DNA of 64,000 nucleotides from Heracleum sosnowskyi (Eukaryota; Streptophyta; Magnoliopsida; Apiales; Apiaceae): contig JAUIZM010000015.1 of assembly GCA_030848705.1 (NCBI GenBank), positions 310,001 to 374,000 on the forward strand. Reading direction: 5' to 3'. Positions within the stretch are counted from its first letter, which is position 1; each line of letters begins with the position of its first letter. Shown piece after piece: positions 47,722 to 58,200 of this stretch. A model generated the notes under the pieces. It had not been told where the DNA came from, ran no database searches, and worked only from the letters and a program-made list of their open reading frames with translations. The translations under genes and the position numbers were made by a program.

Positions 47722-48507
47722 TGTAATAAATTAATTTGTGCTCTTTAATTTGTAACTATAACTCTTGATAGATTGTTGGTTGGTTTGTTCAGAAGTTCTT
47801 CTGTTTGGCCTTTGTTGATTTGTTGGATGCCAATTTGGTAGGTTAGTCATCTTTTAAATATATTTTTTTTTCATGTACAGTTCATCAGACAACATTTTTA
47901 AACAGAAGACACTTGTATGAGGTGAAACACACAATAGGCCAGAACCTGTTGTGTGTTGGATTAAGATCATACAACACTATGTAAAGCACTTGTGTTAAAT
48001 ATCATTACACAATACCACATTGGAAACCACTTGTCTCATTCTAACAATACTTTTTACGAAGTATTGTCTATGCTTCATTCACATAATATTTCTAAAAAAT
48101 GTTGTGTGTTGGTTCACTGTCACACAACACTGTGAATAACATATTGTATGACTTATAATTAGACAACATACCTAAAAACACTTGTCTGAATACAACAACG
48201 GTTTTCCTGGATATTGTGTTGCAGGCATTTACACAACACTTATTTTCTAAGGCTTGTCTGATCTTAAAAATACTTATGCATTTACACAACACCCCTGTTT
48301 TGGCCCATTGTGTGAATGTTGGATTACACAATACGATTTTTTGCAGGAAAATAACAGTTGTCTGATCATTTCGGGCAACACTTTTTTCCATGGGTGTTGT
48401 CTGATAGGTGTCGTCTATTGCCAGATTTCTTGTAGTGACTAATTATCCGTGTCGTGTTCGTATCGTGTTCACGTGTCGTGTATCAAATTGTCAGGTCTAA
48501 TTCAACC

Positions 48508-49740
48508 AAAAAATAAGATTTCGAGTAAGGAGAAATGTTGAAATATAATATAAATATTTGAGATATTTCTATAATATCTTAAAATTTTAGATAAGCGAGT
48601 TAAAGTTTCTCCGTAACTTAAAATGGAAAAGTATACTCATACTCATACATAATCCACTCAGAGCTGCTAACTTAATTTATTTATTCCCCTACCCAAGCTA
48701 CATACCTGCACCACCACTCACCAAGATAAGAGTCCAACAGAACGATGTCAATTAGTTTCAATTTAATATCTATGCATAACTATAAACAAAAATACTTTTT
48801 AAAATTGTTAGCTAAAATTATACTACTTTTTAATCAATTATGTTTTCGCAATAAACTTATATACTTGGTCTTCAACTAATTAAATTCTGCATTTTAACAT
48901 GTTGCAACCTCTAGCTCAGTTACCTCGATCGTGCTCGCACACCAAAAGACACGCACAAATGACGGTTGAAACGACACTACATTTTATATTTTTCGAAATC
49001 TCGAAATGACAAACAAAACAAAATCATATATGTTAATTAGGTACTATTACATTAAATTTAATGTGTAGTACGCAAGATTCACACCAGTTAAGCTTGATTT
49101 TTTTTTAAAATTACAACCTGTACCTATCAAGATCACTTGTCAGTTAAGTTACTGGTCAACTTTATTAATTTATTATTACATGAGATCGGCTGGTTTAGTC
49201 GCTAATTAATTAAGCTTTACCTATAATTAGTAATTAGTTGGAGACAACAACTACTAGCATATGATCTATATGTTCTTTGGCACTGTAGTAGGGACACTGA
49301 CCTTTCTATTTTATGAAAAAATTAATCATAATTATTGTAAAAGTCGTTTCTGTGTTTCATCATTTCTCATGCCACACCAGCTGAAAGTTCGAAAGAAAAT
49401 AATTAACATAAATTAAAGAAGTATATATTTTAAGCTTGCCATCTTCATGAGGCATTCCAGCATGCTCCCTGGCCGTAACATAAGCAGAATAGACAGCTGA
49501 AGTTCATCATCTCTGCTGGACAAGGACATCTATCACCAATTTGATATTATTAACAAAATGAATGCATATACATTTCTATCATTTACATACACCGTGGCAG
49601 AACCAAAATTGGCAAAAAGAAGATTACATTTAAAAATGAAGTACATTACTAACAGGGTTTTTCAATTTTTTTTTGCATCATTTACCGTTTTTTAGAAATC
49701 GTCCGGAAGTTCCTCCTTAGTTCTTCCATTATTATATGGG
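48508..49740. other. Intergenic stretch
   Basis: AT-rich non-coding DNA. Around 48540-48600 it resembles ~34570-34660 (GTTGAAATATA..., TTTTAGATAAG), suggesting fragments of one SINE-like family near both ends of the hAT/CACTA nest. Confidence 0.45.
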
Positions 49741-49745
49741 AAACA

Positions 49746-49812
49746 GGAAGTCGAATCCGAGTAACCAAGTTCTTATTGAACTCTGATACCATGTTTAATT
49801 AACCAACTCGGA
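49746..49812 (-). repeat. tRNA-derived SINE-like fragment (A and B box), reverse
   Basis: On the minus strand CCGAGTTGGTTAATTAAACA is followed by ATGGTATCAGAG and then GGATTCGACTTCC, resembling pol III A and B boxes. It parallels the plus-strand copy at 34636-34705. No poly-A tail or target duplication was confirmed. Confidence 0.4.
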
Positions 49813-49854
49813 TACACGTATGTTAGTGATTTTGTATATATGTAGGTAAGATTC

Positions 49855-50616
49855 TCAAGAACCCTCAAAGACATTGTTGAATAAAAAATTGTGTACTTGA
49901 ACATTGATCATGGCCTCACATTTGCACAAGTCAACTATCTTTGAGTTTGTTTCTTTTAAATTGACAGACGCTGGCCTGTGGTGTTTTCAAAGAGGCAATA
50001 ATATTGTCTTATGCTGTTTGCATGTTTTCTATGCTTTGGCATTTGTTTAAGTACAAACTGTCATAAGTCATTTCTTGAGTTGTTTATTTATAGTAAACTT
50101 TATGTTAACTTGTTGCTTAATTTGTATACTGTGTATACTGTGTGCACCAGCAATAAGCATACTCGAATAGAACGTACTGGGCCAAGCCCAATTCTCCAAC
50201 AACTTGTAGTGATTTTTACTTCGAGAATGTACTTTAGAAACATTGACTAGACGGGCTTTAGAAGTAGGATCTGCAACTAAAAGTCTTTGACATATATCCA
50301 ACCAAACAAAACCCGAATGTCCTGCTCCATGTATGGCCTCATATATACGTTGGTGGGATCAACTATCAAGAAAAATTCAAAATATCAGAGATTCTAATAA
50401 TTGGGAAAAAAGATCACACCTTCAAAATATCAGGGATTCTAATATTAGTCAAATTCTGATGGCTAATACACCTTTTGACGGAATCTGAATTATTATTTTC
50501 GAGGGAGACATTGTATTGTGTCTATGTAACGATTGGACAAAAACGCTCAACTGTGCTATAGGGCCTGTTTCATACAATCTGGAAAATTCAATTTCAACTA
50601 CATATTAGTTTTCAGT

Positions 50617-50649
<33 letters not shown>

Positions 50650-51150
50650 TGAATTAGTATGTTTTCTTGGTTGTGTTGGGTAACTGATTTTGACTCGAGA
50701 ATCCAACTCCAGCTTCAACTCCTCATTTAGAAATTGAAATTTGTTAAATTTGGATACGGAAACATAGTTTCAGTTTCAGGATCATAATATAAAGAAAAAT
50801 TACCATGAAAAGGAAGGAAACACAAGATACTGTGTATTGAAATATGAAAAACACTATATATGTGCCATCAAATGAACCCCATTACATGTAAAAATTATGT
50901 TCAAGCATGCACACAGAGGTTTGACGTAATCTGTGTCATATTTTTAAATACTCAAACAACAATACTTAGTTTTATACTGCATTGTAAAAGTTAAAACACA
51001 ATGCTACCTTGATCTTCGTTTGAAAATGACATTCTTTGCACAAACAATACTAAAAAAAATTATCTTCATGTGTGCTGAAGAATTATGGTGGATCCATACT
51101 TTATCATCCATATTTTCATGCCCTGAAGATATTTTCACAAAGTAGGGCTT
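49855..51150. repeat. Left copy of a ~1.6-1.8 kb segmental tandem duplication
   Basis: Sequence from ~49855 (AAAGACATTGTTGAATA, GATCATGGCCTCACATTT, TTGACAGACG) recurs at ~51433. Sequence from ~50770 (ACACAGAGGTTTGACGTAAT, CTCAAACAACAATACTTAG) recurs at ~52548. A T30 run at 50619-50648 interrupts the left copy. The two copies have diverged by substitutions and indels. Confidence 0.82.
51060..51145 (-). pseudogene. Decayed 3' end of a paralogue of the gene at 52850-53395
   Basis: The minus strand here aligns with the last ~26 codons of the intact gene in the right duplicate. NSSAHMK matches NSSAHVK, preceded by SGHENMDDK matching SPGNENFNT. The rest of the coding region is absent, so only the 3' end and downstream sequence were retained in this copy. 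Confidence 0.65.
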
Positions 51151-51432
51151 ACAAAAATATAACCGGTTGGTAGCAGTGGCGAAATCAGGATTACGAAACA
51201 GCCGGGACTAAAATAAATTATAGCCAGTTTTTTTAGGCTAGCAGGGGTTCAAAGTGAAATCTCTTCTAATTTTTAACTGAAAATTGTGATTTTATAAAAA
51301 AGTCCTACTAAAATTTTCGCCTTAGACTCTAACCTAGGTTAGCCCCCTTTGATTCCGCCCCTTGCTGGTAGTTCAGATTAATCCTTATAGTTTTGCCACC
51401 GGAGCAATTTAGTGCATGTCTATTTATAACTA

Positions 51433-52046
51433 AGCTTCCGAAGAGCCCTTAAAGACATCGTTGAATATGAATGTGTACTTAAACCTTGATCATGGCCTCA
51501 CATTTAAAAGTCAAGGATCTTTTTGAGTTTCATTCTATGAAAAATTGACAGACGATGCCCTGTAGTGCTTTCAAAGCGGCAATTATATATTGTCTTATGG
51601 TGTTTACATGTTTTATATGTTTTGATCTTTGTTTGAGTAGTGAGTACAAGTTGTCATGTTTTATACTTTCTTGCTTTTTGCCGCACATACAGAAGGTCCA
51701 ATTGTCCAACGCACCCTTGAATCAAAAACGTACTGGACCAAGCCCCATTCTTCAATAATTTATGACCCAGGTTCTTATTTACAAATTCAGGAAACAAGCA
51801 ATTTTGTAAATTGTGTAGCTTCAAGAATGTACTTTAGAAACATTGCTATCCGGGCTTTATACATGAAAGATGTGCAACAAAATTGGAATGTCCTACTTCA
51901 CAGGCTTCGAAAGTAAGATGGTATCAAGTAAAAGTCAGATGTCAGCAGCTGATTTGAGAAATGAGATTCTGCCAGCTGATATGTGATATGTCCAACTCCA
52001 AAAAACTTTCTCCAGGTTTGTTTTTGTTGCAACGATGGAGACTCTA
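51433..52046. repeat. Right copy of the segmental duplication, first part
   Basis: It matches ~49855-50290 in order (GATCATGGCCTCACATTT, CGTACTGGACCAAGCC, AATGTACTTTAGAAACATTG). The second part continues beyond the MITE at 52051 and includes the 3' flank and 3' end of the hypothetical gene. Confidence 0.8.
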
Positions 52047-52050
52047 ATGT

Positions 52051-52373
52051 TATGTTTGGTTGGGATGATTGGAATGAAATGGAATGGAATGAGATTTAAA
52101 GTGTAAAATAGTGAAATACTCGCCACTTTCATTTTTTAACTCATTCCATTCTTAATCACCTACATTATAATTCAAAAACGCCACTTTGAGATGGAATGCT
52201 TCATTCCTTAACTCATTCATTTTCTTCATAATTCTTATCATAACAATTTTGTATTATCTCATTTTTTCTCAAATCTTCCCTCCAACTCCCATTATTTTCC
52301 TTTAATTTCATCTATTCCATTCCATTACATTCCATTCCATTCCATTCCATTCATCCCAACCAAACACAACATA
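52051..52373. mobile_element. MITE with GTTTGGTTGGGATGA inverted ends
   Basis: The left end TATGTTTGGTTGGGATGATT and right end (complement) TATGTTGTGTTTGGTTGGGA are inverted repeats running into GGAATG microsatellites on both arms. At ~323 bp with no coding capacity it is a typical MITE. The target duplication is unclear, so the superfamily (Mutator or hAT) is undecided. Confidence 0.65.
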
Positions 52374-52849
52374 AGGTTTTCTTTTTCTTTAGAATTACAA
52401 TTTTTCAATTAATTGTTTTCGCAAATATACGATTAAGCCCTAAATTATTATTTCTATTTCATCCACTTCTTTTCAATGCTTAGAGGCGGCACTCCTGAAA
52501 TTATAACTTGTTATCTGTTCTACTTTAGATTCAGAAAGTTTTTGTTTGAGTTTCAGGATCAAAAGATAAAGAACTCTTATGAAAAGAAGGAAAGTACATC
52601 AGCACAAAAATTGTTTATTGAACAATAAAAAGCTTTCAACATCATACATGCCCTCATGAATCCCAGTACAGGGGAAATTATGCTCATGCATAATGGCGCC
52701 ACACCACACAGAGGTTTGACGTAATCTGTATCATATATAAAATGCTCAAACAACAATACTTAGTTTATGATAGATAATTATACTGCATTGTAGAAGACAA
52801 TGCTCCGTTGATCTTCATTTGAAGGAAGGTGACGTTCTATCCACCAATA

Positions 52850-53395
52850 TTACTTGATCAACTTCACGTGCGCTGAAGAATTATCGTTGATCTGTACTGT
52901 ATTGAAATTTTCATTTCCTGGGGACATCTCTGCATTCCCAACATTTGATAAAGTTGTCAGCATCCGGTGTTTAACTCGATTAATGTATGCAGTAAATTTG
53001 TCATTCATATTTTCCTGAGTGCTCAGCTCAGTATAGTGCTGCACTGGAGCATGAGTTGGTGCTACTTCCTGCTTAATCTTTGATGAAACCTTTGTCAGTT
53101 CAGCAGTACTCTTTTGGAAAGAGCCCGAATGATTGGCTGTCTTCTTGTTGAAGTTCTGCAGTGTTGGCAAAAGGTGAGGATGAATCTCTATGGGGATCAC
53201 TTCACCTGAACTAGACAATTGTCGAGCAGCTTCTTTGAGGCGGAAAGCGCGGGATGTAGTTGCAGATACAGAGAGTGTTTGTGAAGGAGCGGGAGCAGGA
53301 CCTGAGGACATTAGGTTGTGTGCAGGCCAGCTTATGGCAATGTAAACTTCTTCACACTCTCCAAAAGACTTCTTGCTGTGTTGATTTTTTGCCAT
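52850..53395 (-). CDS. Hypothetical single-exon protein, 181 aa
   Basis: The frame opens at an ATG (53395) and ends with TGA at 52850-52852. The protein begins MAKNQHSKKSFGECEEVYIA, has a low-complexity Pro/Ala/Ser stretch (GPAPAPSQTLS), and near residues 130-150 carries NDKFTAYINRVKHRMLTTLS. That last segment resembles the short F-x-x-Y-I-x-R-x-K helix of small plant proteins that I cannot name with confidence. No signal peptide or membrane helix is seen, and it is predicted soluble and partly disordered. A duplicate of its 3' end lies at 51060-51145, so it sits in the right arm of a tandem duplication. Codon use and a clean frame favour a real gene. Function unknown. Confidence 0.68.
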   Translation of the reverse strand: MAKNQHSKKSFGECEEVYIAISWPAHNLMSSGPAPAPSQTLSVSATTSRAFRLKEAARQLSSSGEVIPIEIHPHLLPTLQNFNKKTANHSGSFQKSTAELTKVSSKIKQEVAPTHAPVQHYTELSTQENMNDKFTAYINRVKHRMLTTLSNVGNAEMSPGNENFNTVQINDNSSAHVKLIK

Positions 53396-53685
53396 TTATT
53401 TTTGGTGATTAACAGTAACAAGTAAGTAGAACTCTTAGAAGTTTAGAAATATGAAATGTGTTGTTATGATTTACAGAGGATCACTCTATGCTATTTATTG
53501 AGTTGGGAAACAGAGTTTTTCCAGTGGAACAGAGACTTTGAAGTCGTGGGAAATTCCATCGTGATTTGTAACTTACAAAAGGAATCCCGTGTGGATTAGT
53601 TTCTTAATTTCGTACTAGTAATTAGTTAAGGATCAGATTCTATAGGTTAATCTAGTTTTCTTTTACTTTATCTGCTAACAAACTA

Positions 53686-53977
53686 CTCCCTCCGTCCCTC
53701 TGGGTTCTATACATAGAATTTGGGCACGGAGACTAAGATATAAAATGTGAGTAAAGTGGTGGGACCTATCAATATTTAATAATAGGTTTGAGTTTGAGAT
53801 AGTGGAGGAAGTAGTGGGTGTAATAGTGATTTATATTGTTATAGAATAGAGATAGTGGAGAAAGTAGTGGGTGTAATAGTGTTTTATATTATTAAAAGTT
53901 ACTATTTTTGGAATGTATAGAAATGAATGGGACGTCCCAAAATGAAAAGTGTATAGAAATGACTGGGACGGAGGGAG
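53686..53977. mobile_element. Stowaway-type (Tc1/mariner) MITE
   Basis: The ends CTCCCTCCGTCCC and (inverted) CTCCCTCCGTCCCA are flanked by TA on both sides (53684-53685, 53978-53979), the Stowaway signature. It is 292 bp, AT-rich and non-coding, with an internal repeat containing GATAGTGGAG-AAGTAGTGGG. Confidence 0.93.
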
Positions 53978-53979
53978 TA

Positions 53980-54800
53980 TGTTTTACTTTTCAAGTATCT
54001 AATCATTGTGGCAAAATAAGCAACAGAAGGATTCTGCACATCCTTGTTTCACACAGCTCACACTCACATCTCTTTATTACAAAAGAAAAAGAAAGACATG
54101 GAAGTGAAGCCTGATTGAAAATTGAGTTTGAACATAGGCAGAATCAGATTCCTAAAAGTAACTCAGGAGTCGTCAAATGCAATTGATTCGAAATTTAAAC
54201 AGTTTGCGCTATGCACCGTGCAAGTGGGGAGCATCACATAGTGACATAGGGATTGCGAGAGGAATTCAATAACACTCAAATAGCGTTACTGCTATTAAAA
54301 ACTAGGTACGGTTTGGATCACGTGTTTTCAATTTGATCAACGAAAATGAGAATCATGTTCTAATATATTTTTGTAATCTCAATTTCTAATCTAAATTTTG
54401 CGAGTAATTAAGAGAAATCAATTCAATAACATTCAGTTGCGTTTTATTACGTGAATTTGCTTCACAACTATAGTGAGGTAGCTTTTAAATATCTCACATG
54501 ATAGAAGAAGATAATTTTTTTATTTTAAATATGTGTCATTATATTTAAAGTCGTCTAACGAGATTGTTGAATTTTAATATATAAAATGAAAGAGCATACT
54601 GACAGCGTAGCTAAAAGATACACTGATTCTCTTTTTAGAGAAACTAGCCGATAACCTGTACGAAGCACGAATTGAGAATAAAAATTAAATTATTTAAAAC
54701 AAAACATAAAATATTAAAAATAAGAATAATTAATAAGCAATAAGTATTTTTTAAATATGTAGTAGTAGAGAATTAAAACATGAAATTAAGATGAAAATCT
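53980..54800. other. AT-rich intergenic stretch
   Basis: No gene recognised. The sequence passes into the first unit of the 1.85-kb duplication. Confidence 0.5.
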
Positions 54801-54998
54801 ATAATACCATAATACCACACCGTTCTTCGACATGCTAGCACACAATTTGGAAAGGGATTTTGATTGATCAAACCGATATGCACTTAGATACGTCTATACA
54901 TAACATAGAAATCACACATGAAAGGGGTGAACGATTAACTAGAACAGAACTGATTGCAAAAGAAGGGAAATCGACCATATTAAAATTATCTTCTGGGG

Positions 54999-55335
54999 CG
55001 ACTGTTATAAAATTATGAAAATTCTCGTTTGGTACCATCAGAATTTTTTTATTTTCAAGTGACAACGTTCTAATTTGGATTTCAACTCCAAAATATCACT
55101 ATGTTAATGAATCCGATAAATTTAAGGGATCTGTTCAAACTCCTAGCTTTTAGTGGACAAAAAAATGCTCAACAATATTTTGAGGGGTATAAAATCAAGG
55201 AGTTTGAACATATTCATCATATTCATTAAAAATGTGATATTTTGGAGCTGAAGCACAAAGTAAAATGGTGTCACTTGAAAGTCAAAAATTTCAGAGTGGT
55301 ACAAAATGGAAAATTTCATAATCTTATAACGATCG
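54999..55335. repeat. Foldback (long inverted repeat), copy 1
   Basis: Two ~150-bp arms are complementary at roughly 70% or more. The left arm (CTGTTATAAAATTATGAAAA ... GTTCAAACTCCT) pairs with the right arm (AGGAGTTTGAACAT ... TTTCATAATCTTATAAC), separated by ~40 bp. The transcript could fold into a long hairpin. Confidence 0.75.
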
Positions 55336-55627
55336 ATTAACGTTTGGTTAACGAAGTGATAATGTGTGAATGAAATCAAAAGTATAATGGTGTCACTTCG
55401 AAGTTAAAAATTTCGAGTGGTAGTAAATGAAAAGTCAATTATACAATGTTATCAAATGAAATATCTTGTGTAATTGCACCAAATCGAACCCGATTTTGAA
55501 ATGAAACCAATTAATTTAATTATATTATATAACCAAAATTTGGCTTTGATACTATTGTGTTCCAACGAAAAATAGTTTCTCTTCTTCATAAGCTAATTAT
55601 ATTAAGTTAATTAAGGTAACAATTATA

Positions 55628-56366
55628 TGTATATCGCGGTATACATGACATACTATACCGAGGGGGAGTATAGATTTAGTAATAATAATACTATAATTAA
55701 TTTGGAATTAAGTAAATTTTATTATGTTAATTAACCTAATAATTATATGTATATCGCATTATACATGACATACCACTCAGCGAGGGTTTTTACTTTTGAT
55801 AAAGAGTATTGATTTAATAATTATTATTATACTAACTTAGAATTAAACTCATTATATTAAGCTAATCAAGCAATATTACTTTGAAATTAAGCGAATTATA
55901 TTAAGTTAATAATTATATATATATACCGCGGTATACATGACACACCGTACAATTACAATTAAGAGTGAATTTCTGCTTTTAATATGATTATTTTTAACAT
56001 AATAATAATTATTATATTAATTTGGAATATTTAAGCTAATTAAACTAATAATTATATGTATATCGTCCTATAATTTATTTTAGTTGGAAACTCCCGATAG
56101 TTGTTAGACTCGTTGTATACAACTAAACTATTATTAATAATTAATTTTAATTTAATTATAATAATTATAGTAATTTGAAATTAAGTGAATAATATTAAGC
56201 TAATAATTACATGTATATCACGATATACATGATATCATATCATTAATAGGGGTATATAAAAATTTAATTTTAATTTAATACTAATAATTATATTTATTAA
56301 TTTGGAATTAAGCTAATTAAATTAAGATAATTAAGCTAATTATTAGATGTATACCGCGGTATACAT
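55628..56366. repeat. Palindrome series ATGTATACCGCGGTATACAT, copy 1
   Basis: Five occurrences of a 20-bp palindrome or close variants lie at about 55628, 55748, 55917, 56212 and 56347. The last is the perfect form ATGTATACCGCGGTATACAT. Each is followed by GACATAC or GACACAC and preceded by AATTAT-rich sequence. Confidence 0.85.
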
Positions 56367-56653
56367 GACATACCATACCATTAAGAGGAGGTTTATGCTT
56401 TTAATAAACATGAAATTAAGATGAAAGTCTATAATAGATAAATATTATTTAATTATGTAATTATAGAGAATCGAGTGAAATGAAATAAGTTGAATTTAAA
56501 TAAATAAATAACTTGAATAATTATGTAAAAAATATTTAATATGATACCACGTACCATTGTACAATTGTCTCTTCAATTTGGTACCGATCGAATTTTTTGA
56601 TATTCAAGTAGCATCATTGTACTTTTCTATTGTACTTTTGACTTCATCCACAT

Positions 56654-58200
56654 AATACCACACCGTTCTTTGACATGCTACATAGAGCACACAGTTTGGG
56701 AAAGGATTTTGATTGATCAAAAAGAAAAATCTACTTTAATCGATATGCCCTTAGGTACATAACCTAGAAATCACACAGGGAATGGGTGGACGATTAGATA
56801 GAACAAAACTGATTGCAAAAGAAGGGAAATCAACCACATTAAAATTATCTTCTGGGGCGACTGTTATAAAATTATGAAAATTCTCGTTTGGTACCATCTG
56901 AATTTTTTTATTTTCAAGTGACACCGTTCTAATTTGGATTTCAAATTCAAAATATCACTATGTTAATGAATCCGATAAATTTGAGGGATCTGTTCAAACT
57001 CCTAGCTTTTAGTGGGCAAAACGATGCTCAACAATATTTTGAGGGGAATAAAATCAAGGAGTTTGAACATATTTATCATATTCATTAAAAATGTGGTATT
57101 TTGGAGATGAAGCACAAAGTAAAATGGTGCCTCTTGAAAATCAAAAATTTCAGAGTGGTACAAAATGAAAATTTTCATAATCTTATAACGATCGATTAAC
57201 GTTTAGTTAACGAAGTGGTATTGTGTGAATGAAATCAAAAGTATAATGGTGTCACTTCGAAGTCAAAAATTTCGAGCAATACTAAATGAAAAGTCAATTA
57301 TACAATGTTATCAAATGAAATATCTTGTGTAATTACACCAAATCGAACCTGATTTTGTAATGAAACCAATTAATTTAATTATATCATATAACCAAAATTT
57401 GGCTCAGATACTATTGTGTTCCAACGAAAAATAGTTTCTCTTCTTCATCAACTAATTATATTAAGTTAATTAAGGTAATAATTATATGTATATCGCGGTA
57501 TACATGACATACTATAACGAGGGGAGTATAGATTTAGTAATAATAATATTATAATTAATTTGGAAATAAGTTATTTTTATTATGCTAATTAACCTAAGAA
57601 TTATATGTATATCGCAGTATACATGATATACCACTAAGCAGGGATTTCTACTTTTGATAAAGAGTATTTATTTAATAATTATTATTATACTAACTTAGAA
57701 TTAAACTCATTATATTAAGCTAATTAAGCTATATTAGTTTGAAATTAAGCGAATTACATTAAATTAATAATTATATGTATACTGCGGTATACATGACACA
57801 CCGTAAAATTACAATTAAGAGTGAATTTTTGCTTTTAATATGATTATTTTTAACATACTAATTATTATTATTATATTAATTTGGAATATTTAAGCTAATT
57901 AAACTAATAATTATATGTATATCGTCCTATAATTGTTTTTAGTTGGAAGACTCTCTGTAGTTGGCAGATTCGTTGTATACAACTAAACTATTATTAATAA
58001 TTAATTTTAATTTAATTGTAATAATTATAGTAATTTGAAATTAAGTGAATAATATTAAGCTAATAATTACATGTATATCACGATATACATGATATATCAT
58101 ATCATTAAGCTAATAATTATATTTATTAATTTGGAATTAATCTAATTAAAATAATTAAGCTAATTATTAGATGTATACCGCGATATACATGACATAGTTT
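56654..58200. repeat. Second copy of the ~1.85-kb tandem duplication
   Basis: It is collinear with 54808-56370. A foldback lies at ~56853-57194 and five palindrome variants at about 57486, 57604, 57775, 58071 and 58169. Differences are scattered substitutions and small indels. The ~200 bp before it (56430-56650) has no counterpart. Confidence 0.88.

Larger units (their letters stand above)
35361..48437. mobile_element. CACTA-1: En/Spm-type element, 13,077 bp
   Basis: It begins CACTACAAGGATTTTTGCTA and ends with the inverted form (reading inward CACTACAAGAAATCTGGCAA). The target duplication is 3-bp ACT (35358-35360, 48438-48440). Subterminal regions (35361-~36060 and ~47870-48437) are packed with direct and inverted copies of TGTTGTCTG and ACAATGGTTT-like motifs, the likely transposase-binding sites. 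It carries two divergent genes separated by a 4.1-kb repeat-filled centre, and has a full-length structure with one visible frameshift in the transposase. Confidence 0.94.
34774..48499. mobile_element. hAT-like element interrupted by a CACTA element
   Basis: The termini are imperfect inverted repeats: TATACCTGGCAATT at the left and, read inward on the other strand, TAGACCTGACAATT at the right. They are flanked by a perfect 8-bp duplication ATTCAACC (34766-34773, 48500-48507), the hAT signature. With the CACTA and its 3-bp duplication removed, the element is ~650 bp and non-coding. It is rich in GTGTCGTGTACTTTCGTGTT-type subterminal repeats, so it is a non-autonomous derivative. Confidence 0.82.
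54808..56430. repeat. First copy of a ~1.85-kb tandem duplication
   Basis: It begins near ATAATACCACACCGTTCTTC and matches the stretch starting at ~56650 with the same order of blocks: a foldback, then a series of palindromes spaced by ~120-300 bp of TAAGCTAATAATTATATG-type sequence. No coding capacity. Confidence 0.88.
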
